A DNA stretch of 64,000 nucleotides, taken from the NCBI RefSeq assembly GCF_000223985.1, contig NZ_AFWV01000002.1:403740-467739 (forward strand), given 5' to 3'. Both the position numbers and the translations under genes were made by a program. The DNA is from Thiocapsa marina 5811. Lineage in GTDB: Bacteria > Pseudomonadota > Gammaproteobacteria > Chromatiales > Chromatiaceae. The notes under the pieces were generated by a model. It did not search any database and had not been told where the DNA came from. It was given only the letters and a program-made list of their open reading frames with translations. Of the stretch, positions 9,019-17,077 are shown piece by piece; the first letter of the stretch is position 1, and every line of letters begins with the position of its first letter.

Positions 9019-9807
9019 ATGACTACTACTTATGAAACGATCAATACATTTGAAAAAGACAGCATTTTCTATTTAGAAGTAAACAGGCCCGACAAGCTGA
9101 ATGCTTTGAACAAAACGGTTTTAGATGAGATGTTGGATGCGATAAATAATATCGATGTTTCAAAATATAAAGGCGTTATTCTAACAAGTGTTGGAGAAAA
9201 AGCTTTTATGGCAGGTGCGGATATAGCTGCCATGTCTGAAATGACTCCGCAAGAAACCCAAGTCTTTGCCGAAACAGGACAGGCCGTCACCTTGGCCATG
9301 GAAGATCTGGCCCTGCCTATGATTGCCTGTGTTCATGGCTTTGCACTTGGCGGTGGATGTGAAATGGCAATGTCTTGCGATTTCATTTTTGCTTCGAAGC
9401 AAGCAGTTTTTGGACAGCCTGAGGTTAAATGGGGTGTGTTACCTGCTTTTGGTGGAACCCAAAGACTTCCGAAGTACATTGGTCGAAACCGAGCAAAAGA
9501 GCTGATCTATTCGGGCACTTTTATAGATGTTGATAAAGCCTATGAGTGGGGATTGGTGAATAAAGTAACAGATGACAAAGCAAGCTGCCTGGAAGCAGCA
9601 GTTGAGTGTTTGAAAGTTATTGGAAGAAATGGCCCACTTGCCGTCGCAAGCGCAAAACAGGTCATGAATGCCGGAAATGACATGTCAAATAGAGATGGCA
9701 TCCACCAGGAAGCATCAGTCTTTGGCGTAGTTGCCAACTCCAATGACAAGGCGGAAGGAACCAAGGCATTTGTAGAGAAAAGACACCCGGTCTTCACAAG
9801 AAGCTGA
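9019..9807 (+). CDS. Enoyl-CoA hydratase/isomerase (crotonase family), copy 1
   Basis: Crotonase-fold enzyme of 262 residues. The oxyanion-hole segments are AFMAGADIAAMSE and HGFALGGGCEMAMSCD. The catalytic region FGQPEVKWGVLPAFGGTQRL has the usual second Glu position changed to a WGVLP context, with the first Glu (QPE) kept, so hydratase, isomerase or hydrolase chemistry are all possible. The gene is strongly A+T-biased (many AAA, GAA, ATT codons), unlike the GC-rich copy that follows, so the two crotonases probably have different origins rather than arising by recent duplication. It sits mid-run in the CoA cluster. Confidence 0.88.
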   Translation: MTTTYETINTFEKDSIFYLEVNRPDKLNALNKTVLDEMLDAINNIDVSKYKGVILTSVGEKAFMAGADIAAMSEMTPQETQVFAETGQAVTLAMEDLALPMIACVHGFALGGGCEMAMSCDFIFASKQAVFGQPEVKWGVLPAFGGTQRLPKYIGRNRAKELIYSGTFIDVDKAYEWGLVNKVTDDKASCLEAAVECLKVIGRNGPLAVASAKQVMNAGNDMSNRDGIHQEASVFGVVANSNDKAEGTKAFVEKRHPVFTRS

Positions 9808-9860
9808 AATGATCAGCGTGTAACGCACATACGACACATAGCTACTTGAGGAAGAATAAA

Positions 9861-10685
9861 ATGAGTGACCAAAAAGTACGCGTGGAGATCGATGGCGGCG
9901 TGGCGACCGTGTTCCTGGTCAACCCGCCGATGAACGTCATGACACTGGATATGAGGCGCGAGTTGGACGCGGCCCTGACCACCCTTGAGGCTGACGCGGC
10001 GATAGGAGCGATTGTACTCACAGGCGACGGTGACCGCGCTTTCGGCACCGGCTCCGACATCAAGGAATTTCCCGGACTCTTGGCGGACGGTTCCGTCGTG
10101 TCTCGCAAGCTCGCTCCTGAGAACGAAACATTCACCAAATTCGCCAATATCCCGAAACCCACAGTTGTGGCCATTGAAGGCTATGCGCTGGGCGGCGGCA
10201 TGGAACTCGCAGCCGGCGCCGACATCATCGTGGTCGCCGAAAATTCAAAATTCGGCGTACCCGAAATAAACCTTGGCGCCATACCCGGCAGTGGAGGCAC
10301 AGTGCGTATAACACGGCGTATCGGTATTGGCCGCGCCAGTGAGTTGTTTTTGCTGGGTGATATGATCGATGCGCAGCAAGCGCTCGCGTGGGGCTACGCC
10401 AATCACATTAAGCCTAAGGGCGAGGTGCTCGCACACGCGCAAAAACTTGCTGCAAGGCTTGCAAGCGCTCCGAAGCAGGCCATTTGTGCCGCCAAGCAGG
10501 CGTTGCGGTATGGCATTTACTTGCCCGAGGAGCAGGCAATCGCGAAGCTGCTTAACGTGCTCGATGTGCTACAGCGTACGCAGGACCTCCGCGAGGGAGC
10601 CGACGCCTTCATGAATAAGCGCAAAGCGAATTTTCAAGACCCGCTGGACACATCAAAATTCGTTGGCTGCATTTTTCCAAAATAA
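9861..10685 (+). CDS. Enoyl-CoA hydratase/isomerase (crotonase family), copy 2
   Basis: Second crotonase-fold enzyme of 274 residues, only 53 bp downstream of the first. The oxyanion-hole motif is GYALGGGMELAAGADI, and the active-site stretch FGVPEINLGAIPGSGGT keeps the Glu-Pro-Gly pattern. The ATG at 9861 lies behind GAGGAAGAA and is preferred to an upstream in-frame codon at 9846. GC content and codon use return to the genome norm here, so a composition boundary lies between the two crotonase genes. It would act on an enoyl- or branched acyl-CoA; which one cannot be seen. The C-terminal ~15 residues look replaced (see 10687..10800). Confidence 0.88.
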   Translation: MSDQKVRVEIDGGVATVFLVNPPMNVMTLDMRRELDAALTTLEADAAIGAIVLTGDGDRAFGTGSDIKEFPGLLADGSVVSRKLAPENETFTKFANIPKPTVVAIEGYALGGGMELAAGADIIVVAENSKFGVPEINLGAIPGSGGTVRITRRIGIGRASELFLLGDMIDAQQALAWGYANHIKPKGEVLAHAQKLAARLASAPKQAICAAKQALRYGIYLPEEQAIAKLLNVLDVLQRTQDLREGADAFMNKRKANFQDPLDTSKFVGCIFPK

Positions 10686-10686
10686 A

Positions 10687-10800
10687 CTCGCCCCGTACGA
10701 AACGGGGTTCGAAGTGACTCAGGTGGTGAGGCCCGAGCTGGAGAACGAATTGCACAAGAAGGCCGAGGATCTCGGCCTTCTTGCTTTGGGTTTGCAATGA
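10687..10800 (+). pseudogene. Short reading frame ending ATGA into yciA; possible 3' gene remnant
   Basis: A frame overlapping the end of the second crotonase gene reads through LAPYETGFEVTQVV and HKKAEDLGLLALGLQ and stops at TGA 10798-10800, which overlaps the ATG of the thioesterase gene. A GTG at 10714 could start a 28-residue peptide, but the regular protein-like composition and the ATGA overlap look more like the 3' end of a lost gene once coupled to yciA. The homology is unrecognised. The same bases form the hairpin at 10756..10782, so the apparent frame may also be accidental. Confidence 0.3.
10756..10782 (+). terminator. Terminator-like hairpin ahead of yciA
   Basis: AAGAAGGCCGAG - GAT - CTCGGCCTTCTT is a perfect 12-bp stem followed by GCTTTGGGTTT, a weak T-rich tail. 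It could end the crotonase transcript. It lies within 20 bases of the yciA start, so it may instead act as an attenuator. Confidence 0.55.
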
Positions 10801-11246
10801 ACCAATCAATGAAGAATGACGAGGAGCATGCTTCCGGAACTGCCGGACCACACGGCGAATTGCTCTTGCGCACGTTGGCCATGCCGGCGGATACCAATCC
10901 GAGCGGAGATATTTTTGGGGGCTGGCTGATGTCGCAGATGGACATGGGCGGGGCCATCCTGGTGCGGGAGCTCACCCGCGGACGCTGTGTCACCGTGGCG
11001 GTGGACGCATTCAAGTTTCATCAACCGGTCAAGGTGGGGGATGTGGTGTGTTGCCATGGGCGGGTGATTCGGATTGGAACCACGTCCGTGACCCTGAAGC
11101 TGGAGGTTTGGGTCAAGCCGCGCACACCAACGGGCGAGCCCCAGAAGCCGACGTTTCAGGTGACCGAGGCCAACTTCACCTACGTGGCGGTGGATGAAGC
11201 CGGAAAAAAACGACCGGTGCCGGACTCGGCGCGTGCGGCCGGGTAA
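10797..11246 (+). CDS. yciA: Acyl-CoA thioesterase, YciA family
   Basis: Cytosolic hot-dog thioesterase of 149 residues that hydrolyses acyl-CoA to free acid and CoA. It closely follows the YciA pattern: ELLLRTLAMPADTNPSGDIF, GGWLMSQMDMGGAI with the catalytic Asp/Asn region, and PVKVGDVVCCHGRVIRIGTT. The length is normal for the family, with a slightly long N-terminus (a second ATG at 10809 would remove four residues). It closes the forward run of CoA genes and converges on the acyl-CoA ligase. It may relieve CoA sequestration in this pathway or be an ordinary housekeeping gene next to an acquired cluster. Confidence 0.9.
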   Translation: MNQSMKNDEEHASGTAGPHGELLLRTLAMPADTNPSGDIFGGWLMSQMDMGGAILVRELTRGRCVTVAVDAFKFHQPVKVGDVVCCHGRVIRIGTTSVTLKLEVWVKPRTPTGEPQKPTFQVTEANFTYVAVDEAGKKRPVPDSARAAG

Positions 11247-11386
11247 CCGAAACGGCGATACTCCTTTCGTCCGGTATCGAGACTCTGGCACCCGGTCAGG
11301 CTGCATTTCATTTGGCGATTATCTTTCTGCCCTGGCCAAGCGGGTCAGCGAGAAGGTCTTCGTGATAGTGCCGATGTCCTGATCGA

Positions 11387-12946
11387 TTATCTTCCTGGGC
11401 CTGGCTCTTCAGCCGGCCTTTCAAGTGCCTGCCTTTCAAGAGCCTTCAGGTCGGTTTTCCCGGTCCCCAAGAGCGGCATCTCGTCAATGAAGTAGATATG
11501 GCGCGGATGGGAATACGCGGGTCCGCGCTCTATGTAGTAGTCGGTGAGTTCCTTCTCGCCGAGGTTCGACCCGACGTTGCGCACGACGAAGGCCACCGGA
11601 ACCTGGCCCTTCACCTCGTGGGGGACAGGAACGACACAGACGTCCCGCACTTCCGGATGAGTGGCGAGGATGTTCTCGACTTCGGCCGGGAAGACGTTCT
11701 CGCCTCCCACTTGCATCTGGTCATCGACGCGCCCCCTGAAGGTGAACCAGCCGTCGGGGTCGCAGACCACGATATCCCCGGTATACACCCAGCCGTCCCG
11801 GAAGCGCTCCGCCTGGGCGTCCGGCCGGTTGTAATAGCCGAGGGCGTTGCACTCGCTCCGCACGACAAGTTCGCCCGCCTCTCCCTGTGGCAAAATGTTC
11901 CCGTCGGAGTCGATGACCTTGCACTCGAAGCCCGGAAGAGCGGGACCGATCGTGCCCAGCTTGTGTCGGCCGCGTGGGTTGAGGGTGATGATGGGCCCAC
12001 ACTCCGTCAGCCCGTACCCTTCGATCACATCGACACCAGGCAAGGTCTGGACCAGTTCGTCGAGAAGCGCGCGTGTCATGGGAGCAGACCCCACTGCGAT
12101 GAACTCGAGGCTGGAGACATCCACGTGCGTTCTTTGTCGCGCGGCATTCAGAATCAGCTTGTACGTGGCCGGTACACCAGTGGTGTACGTGCAGCCGTGC
12201 GTCTCGATCGCATCGATCACGCGCTCCGCGTCGAACTCCTTGAGAATGACCACCGAGCCGCCCTGGCTCAGGCACGGGAGGAGTCCCGAGCCAGTGGCGT
12301 TCATGTGGAAGAGCGGCGTCGACAACAAGACCCGTGAGTTCTCGTCGATCCGGTTGGACTCCGCTTGGAGCTGAACGTTACGCAGTAGGCCACGGTGCGC
12401 GAGAAGAACCCCCTTGGGCCGTCCGGTCGAGCCCGAGGTGTACGCCTGGATGCAGACGTCGCTGCCGGCCGACCCATGATCGCAGCGTTCGGGCGAAGAT
12501 GAGGCCAGCCAGTCGTCATAGCTTCGAAGCGGACTCCGGTCGGCATCGACGACGATACCGACCTCGGCACCCCCGTCGGCCAGGCAGGCGAGGACGGATT
12601 CGGCCATCCCGGCGCTGCCGAAGACGATGCGACTCCCACAGTCTCGAGCCAGATCGATGTGCTGCGGCGGCGGGAACTTGAAGTTGACCGGGACCGCTAC
12701 GGCGCCGGCCCTGACGATACCGAGCAGGACTTCGGGGAAGCGGATGTCGTTCTCGAAGATGACGAGGACGCGCTCGAACCGCTCGACTCCGAGCGAGATC
12801 AGCCCATTGGCGACCCGATTGATGCGCTGCTCAAGCTCTGCATACGTCATCGACCGCTTGCCCTGGATGAGGGCGACTCGCTGCGGGTCTAGGGATAGGC
12901 CGGTGTCGCACAGCCGCGCGAGGCTGGACGCGTCGTCATCGAACAT
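11387..12946 (-). CDS. AMP-dependent acyl-CoA synthetase/ligase (ANL superfamily)
   Basis: Adenylate-forming enzyme of about 519 residues that would activate a carboxylic acid to its acyl-CoA using ATP. The P-loop-like YTSGSTGRPKGVLLAHRG, the adenylate-binding GYGLTECGPI, the hinge TGDIVVCDPDGWFTFRGRVD and the C-terminal catalytic Lys in LLGTGKTDLKALE are all intact. The ATG at 12946 has a GGAG nine bases upstream; in-frame alternatives are ATG 12955 and GTG 12967. It converges on the CoA-metabolism genes and could supply their substrate. Aromatic, fatty and dicarboxylic acids are all possible. The composition is GC-rich and native. Confidence 0.88.
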   Translation of the reverse strand: MFDDDASSLARLCDTGLSLDPQRVALIQGKRSMTYAELEQRINRVANGLISLGVERFERVLVIFENDIRFPEVLLGIVRAGAVAVPVNFKFPPPQHIDLARDCGSRIVFGSAGMAESVLACLADGGAEVGIVVDADRSPLRSYDDWLASSSPERCDHGSAGSDVCIQAYTSGSTGRPKGVLLAHRGLLRNVQLQAESNRIDENSRVLLSTPLFHMNATGSGLLPCLSQGGSVVILKEFDAERVIDAIETHGCTYTTGVPATYKLILNAARQRTHVDVSSLEFIAVGSAPMTRALLDELVQTLPGVDVIEGYGLTECGPIITLNPRGRHKLGTIGPALPGFECKVIDSDGNILPQGEAGELVVRSECNALGYYNRPDAQAERFRDGWVYTGDIVVCDPDGWFTFRGRVDDQMQVGGENVFPAEVENILATHPEVRDVCVVPVPHEVKGQVPVAFVVRNVGSNLGEKELTDYYIERGPAYSHPRHIYFIDEMPLLGTGKTDLKALERQALERPAEEPGPGR

Positions 12947-13135
12947 ATTCGTCATCTCCAATTTCACTCGCCCAAAACCACGCCGAGGCCTTCTGCGGCA
13001 AGCCGAGACTACGCAATAAGTGATAATGACTTCAACCTCATATTTTCCGCTGCCCCGCTGCCCGCTGCCGGTCCCTCGTTCTGAACGGTCGGGATGATTT
13101 GATGAAGCGCCTCGGACAGCGGTATGTCCAGCACG

Positions 13136-13331
13136 TTAAACCGCGCCCAGAACGGTATGCGATGTTTTCCAGATTGGATCGGTTGCGGCAGACTCAACGA
13201 TTGTCGGCGCTGACGCGGTTTAAAGTATTAAAAAATATAAAAGATTAAACCGCGTCGACGCCGACGCCAAAGATGAGCGCCAACCTGGTTGATCACCTGA
13301 AACTACGCATACCGTCATAGACGCGGTTTAA
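13136..13331 (+). repeat. Paired inverted-repeat-bounded elements (copies A and B)
   Basis: Two ~88-bp units (13136..13223 and 13245..13331) lie head-to-head around a 21-bp A+T-rich spacer containing ATTAAAAAATA. Each unit is bounded by TTAAACCGCG and CGCGGTTTAA. Copy A shares CGGTATGCGATGT, GGATCGG and CGGCAGACT blocks with the copies at 52150..52237 and 63713..63797. Copy B, read on the minus strand, shares only the ends and CGGTATGCG. Copy B ends exactly where the RAYT fragment becomes readable. The ~170 bp before copy A contain no convincing gene; a minus-strand fragment at 13009..13140 is unrecognised. Confidence 0.85.
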
Positions 13332-13332
13332 C

Positions 13333-13785
13333 CGCACTTACCGACGCACCGGCGGCTTGTTCGAAGGCCGGTTCCGCTCGTCGCTGATTGAGGCCGACGC
13401 CTACCTCCTCGCCTGCCAGCGCTACATTGAGCTGAACCCAGTCCGCGCGTCGATGGTCCCTGCGCCGGGGGCGTATCCTTGGTCGAGTTACCGGGCCAAT
13501 GCTTTGGGCGGAACGGATCCCGTGGTGACGCCACACGCGCTCTACCGGGAACTGGCGGGCTCCGACGAGACGCGTCTCGCCGCGTATCGTCGGATGTTCG
13601 AGGACGTGCTCAGTGCCGAATTGCTGCGGCGCCTGCGCGATTGCACCAACGGCGGATTCGTGATCGGCAGCCCGAGGTTCGAGCGGCAGGTGGCCGCCAT
13701 GGTCGGACGACGGACCTGGAAGGGCTCGCCTGGACGACCGCGAAAGGAGTCGGATGTCGGAGAGCAAGGGACGCTCGGTTTGTAG
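13333..13785 (+). pseudogene. REP-associated tyrosine transposase (RAYT), 5'-truncated
   Basis: C-terminal two-thirds of a Y1/IS200-like RAYT transposase. The frame becomes homologous at RTYRRTGGLFEGRFRSS, the usual region just past the catalytic Tyr helix, and continues through ACQRYIELNPVRASMV and YPWSSYRANA to a TAG near 13785. The N-terminal half with the HUH metal motif is missing, and the frame begins at the outer end of the repeat pair at 13136..13331, so the enzyme is dead. A GTCTGTCCCTGTTTT motif just downstream is of the type often found next to RAYT genes. Confidence 0.8.
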
Positions 13786-13805
13786 AAAACGTGGTCTGTC
13801 CCTGT

Positions 13806-14165
13806 TTTACTGGGATCGCGGGGGCGAGCGTAGCGACCTTCTTCACCTTCCTGCCGTCGTTCCTCTTCATCCTGATCGGTGCCCCTGCAATCGAAGCGAC
13901 GCGGCATGATCTGACGTTCACCGCGCCCTTGACCGGCATCACCGCGGCCGTCGTCGGGGTCATCGTCAATCTGGCGGTGTTCTTTGCGTGGCATGTCCTC
14001 TGGCCCGGCGCGACCAAGGAAGCGCCTTTCTCCGGCCCCTTCGAATGGTTCTCTCTCGTGCTCACGATTGGAGCCTTGGTCGCACTGTGGCGCTTCAACG
14101 TCGGCATCATACCGGTGATCGCCGCGTGTGCGCTGGCCGGGCTGGGCTACTCTTTCATGGCGTAA
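13806..14165 (+). pseudogene. chrA: Chromate transporter ChrA, 3' fragment
   Basis: About 115 codons encoding the last membrane segments of a ChrA/CHR-family transporter: VATFFTFLPSFLFILIGAP, LTGITAAVVGVIVNLAVFFA, PFEWFSLVLTIGALVALWR and VGIIPVIAACALAGLGYS, then stop. A full ChrA is ~390-450 residues, so over two-thirds is missing. No start is present; the frame simply runs in from the 3' flank of the RAYT fragment. The junction suggests a deletion or insertion that joined the two remnants. It cannot transport chromate. Confidence 0.8.
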
Positions 14166-14648
14166 CTTGGCCCGTGTTGTTTCCAACAGGATTTCGTCAC
14201 GAACGTTTAGAATTGTCGGACCTCGCCACCGGCCATCTATCCCACAATGCGACAACGCCCAGAGGGTGTTCGCAAGGCCTGACGAGTCAGACCAGTCGCT
14301 CGGTGACAGGTCCGGAGTGATCGCTCAGGACGCTATGCCGTCACTGAACGCCGGAGCGAAGATCGCGTAAAGGTTTCCCAAAGCGGTCGCTGTGCGGCGA
14401 TCTCCCGCAAACGGTGTCACTCTGTGACGCTCCAGGAATCCGCGCTGGGGCAACAGGCCGTTCCCGACCCAGAGCGGACTGTCCGCCCGTTCGGGCAAAC
14501 TGTTCGATCGCCGCAACATCCGACGGTATCGTGCCGCCGTGCGAATCTACGTCTGGTTGATCCAGTCCTCCTACCAGGCGTGCCCTCGGGGCGGGACCGG
14601 ATTGTTCCAGCCAAGATTGCCCCCGCGTTTCCGGCCCTGCGCTTTCAC
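14166..14648 (+). other. Gene-free stretch downstream of the chrA remnant
   Basis: About 480 bases in which no reading frame on either strand resembles a protein I know. Short frames have no ribosome sites and arginine/serine-rich composition typical of out-of-frame GC-rich DNA. It is probably relic DNA between the chrA remnant and the sulfatase operon terminus. Confidence 0.5.
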
Positions 14649-17024
14649 CTATTTGAGGTGCACTTGCACCGAGTTGATCCGCCCGTCGAACGGGAACGGC
14701 CGCCGGTCGAAGTAGTCCAGCGACACCGGTGAGCCCAGATCGACCCCGACGTCGAAGGTCTCGCTGGCGGTAAAGGCCGCCGGCACGGTGCGCGCCACCT
14801 CGGTGCGGGTGACCTCGGCGCCGTCGACGCGCAGGATCACCTCTGCCGCCGCGCCCGGCTTGGCGATGGTCGTGTCCACCTCGATGCGGTGTCGGCCCGC
14901 CGGGATCTTCTCGGCGCTGGCGACGCCGTAGCGCTCGATGACCAGCATGTTGTACTCGTAGACGAGCCGGCCCTGGTCCATGTACAGACTCAAGCCCCCG
15001 GAGGCGCCACCCAAGGCGTAGAGCACGCCCGAGGCGTTCTCCGGCAGGTCCGCGTCGATGACCACATGGGTGCTCTCGCGGCCGAGGCCGGGCGCGGTGA
15101 ATTCAGGCATGCGCGTGGTGGTCGCGTCGAACTGCCAGCTGGTGTAGGGGGTCTTGATGCGGTCCTCCGGGTGGATGCGAAGCCAGATGCCGGCACCGAT
15201 GGGGAAGGCCTTGTTCGCTTCCGCAACCTCGAGGAACTCCGCCTTCATCGCGGCAAGGCGCTGCGGTTCGCGGTCTGCCAGGTTCTCGGCTTGGGAGAAG
15301 TCTTTGCCCAGGTCATAGAGCTCCCAGACGTCCTCGCTCGAATCCCAGGTCGCAAGCCCCGGGCTGACCGTGAGCCAGGGCGTCAGGGGGCCGAAGGTGC
15401 CCGCGAACCAGCCGTCCTTGTAGAGACCACGGCTGCCGTTGTTGTCGAAGTACTGCTTGGTCTTGCGCCCCGGCGCGTCGGCATCGCTGAAGGTGTAGGC
15501 GAGGCTCACGCCGTCGATGGGGTCCTGCGCGAAGCCGTCGACGACCTCGGGCGGCGTGATTTCGAGGATGTCGTAGATGGTCGGGACGATGTCGTTGACA
15601 TGGTGAAACTGGGAGCGCGGCGTCTTGTCCGCGGCGATACTGGCAGGCCAAGACACAGCCATGGGGTTGCGCGTGCCGCCAAAGTGGGAGGCGATCAGCT
15701 TGGTGTGTTGGAACGGCGTGCCTCCCGCCCAGGCCCAGCCAGCGTGGTACATGTTGTCGACCTTGGGTCCGCCGAGCGCGTCCAGGCCTCCGAGCTGATC
15801 GAGCGCGGCCAGGTGCTGGTCCAAGGTGTTGGGTATGTTGTTCTGCGCCAGCAGCTCGCTGATCGTGCCGTTCTGGCCCTCGGCGCTGGAGCCGTTGTCG
15901 CCGAAGATGTAGAAGACCAGGGTGTTGTCGCGGACACCGAGCCGGTCGAGCTCGTCGATGACCTTGCCGACCTGGACGTCCACATGCTCCACGAAGCCGG
16001 CGAAGACCTCCATCAGCCGTGTCTGGAAGGCGCGCTGGGACTCGGGGATGCTGTCCCAGCCCGGCATGCTCTCGGCGCGCGGCGTCAGTTGTGTGTCGGG
16101 CGGAATCCAGCCCAGAGCCTTCTGACGCTCGAAGGAGCGCTCGCGAAGCGCGTCCCAGCCGTCGTCGAATTGGCCCTTGTACTTGTCCGCCCATTCGCTG
16201 AAGACATGATGCGGCCCGTGCGCCGCGCCCGGCGCCCAGTACATGAAGAAGGGCTTGTCCGGGGCAAAGGCGCGGTGCTTGCGCAGCCAGGTGACGGCCT
16301 TCTCCGCCAGGTCTTCGCTTAGATGATAGGTCGCGTCGTGGGGCGGCTCGACGGGGTTGAAGTTCTCGACCAGCCGCGGCTCCCATTGCGAGGTCTCGCC
16401 GGCGAGGAAGCCGTAGAAGTAGTCAAAGCCGATGCCCTCGCCGGACGGCCAGAGGGTGAAAGGCCCCATGGCGGTCGTCTGGGTAGCCGGGGTGTTGTGC
16501 CACTTGCCGAAGGCCGCGGTCTTGTAGCCGTACTCGCCCAGCACCTTGGCCAGGGTCGCGGAGGTGCGCGGGATGACGCCGGTGTAGCCGTCCCAGTCCA
16601 CCGCACGCTCGGCGATGGTGCCCGAGCCGACCCGCTGGTGATTGCGGCCGGTCAGCAGCGCGGCGCGCGTCGGCGAGCAGATGGCCGTGGTGTGGAAGGC
16701 ATTGTAGCTGATGCCTTCGTTGGCCAAGCGGGAGAGTGTCGGCGTGTGGATGGGGCCGCCGTAGGTGTCCGGCAGGCCGAAACCGACGTCATCGAGCAGG
16801 ATGATGAGGATGTTGGGCGCGTCCTCGGGCAGATGGCTCTGCTCGACTCGGCGCTGGTGCTTGCTCTCTTGCAGCGTCGGCCCGGCGATGCTAGCCGAGG
16901 GCGTCGGCGGGAAGGGCAGGACCGAGCCGTCGTCCGGCATGGACGCCGGATCGGCGGCCCTGGCGATCCCACCCGGTAGGGCAAGCGCGAGGGTCATGGC
17001 GAGGGAAGGCAACACGCGTTTCAT
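14649..17024 (-). CDS. Secreted arylsulfatase (type I, formylglycine), long form
   Basis: Periplasmic sulfatase of 791 residues that would hydrolyse organic sulfate esters. It has a clear signal peptide (SLAMTLALALPGGIARA) after ATG 17024. The metal site is in NILIILLDDVGFG, and the formylglycine consensus C-x-P-x-R is present as CSPTRAALLTGR, so maturation needs a formylglycine-generating enzyme or anaerobic AtsB-type enzyme, neither of which is in the window. Substrate-binding His/Lys stretches (FGKWHNTP, HGPHHVFSEW) and metal ligands (FGDNGSS) are intact. The C-terminal ~200 residues resemble the lectin-like extension of ~780-residue sulfatases of the mycobacterial AtsA type. It is the last gene of a minus-strand operon. 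Confidence 0.9.
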   Translation of the reverse strand: MKRVLPSLAMTLALALPGGIARAADPASMPDDGSVLPFPPTPSASIAGPTLQESKHQRRVEQSHLPEDAPNILIILLDDVGFGLPDTYGGPIHTPTLSRLANEGISYNAFHTTAICSPTRAALLTGRNHQRVGSGTIAERAVDWDGYTGVIPRTSATLAKVLGEYGYKTAAFGKWHNTPATQTTAMGPFTLWPSGEGIGFDYFYGFLAGETSQWEPRLVENFNPVEPPHDATYHLSEDLAEKAVTWLRKHRAFAPDKPFFMYWAPGAAHGPHHVFSEWADKYKGQFDDGWDALRERSFERQKALGWIPPDTQLTPRAESMPGWDSIPESQRAFQTRLMEVFAGFVEHVDVQVGKVIDELDRLGVRDNTLVFYIFGDNGSSAEGQNGTISELLAQNNIPNTLDQHLAALDQLGGLDALGGPKVDNMYHAGWAWAGGTPFQHTKLIASHFGGTRNPMAVSWPASIAADKTPRSQFHHVNDIVPTIYDILEITPPEVVDGFAQDPIDGVSLAYTFSDADAPGRKTKQYFDNNGSRGLYKDGWFAGTFGPLTPWLTVSPGLATWDSSEDVWELYDLGKDFSQAENLADREPQRLAAMKAEFLEVAEANKAFPIGAGIWLRIHPEDRIKTPYTSWQFDATTTRMPEFTAPGLGRESTHVVIDADLPENASGVLYALGGASGGLSLYMDQGRLVYEYNMLVIERYGVASAEKIPAGRHRIEVDTTIAKPGAAAEVILRVDGAEVTRTEVARTVPAAFTASETFDVGVDLGSPVSLDYFDRRPFPFDGRINSVQVHLK

Positions 17025-17077
17025 GAATCGATTCTCCAATGAATGCAATACCGGCCAACGGCCGTGCGAGCGGGTGC

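Noticed and set aside
7141..12946. Assigning the CoA cluster to carnitine metabolism or the 3-hydroxypropionate cycle
   Set aside because: CaiB/BaiF and MaoC proteins occur in both, but no pathway-specific partner (dehydrogenase, lyase, carboxylase) is in the window.
13479..14165. An apparent fusion protein of transposase-region and membrane sequence
   Set aside because: The first ~100 codons are out of frame with the RAYT remnant; only the last ~115 codons are real (ChrA tail).
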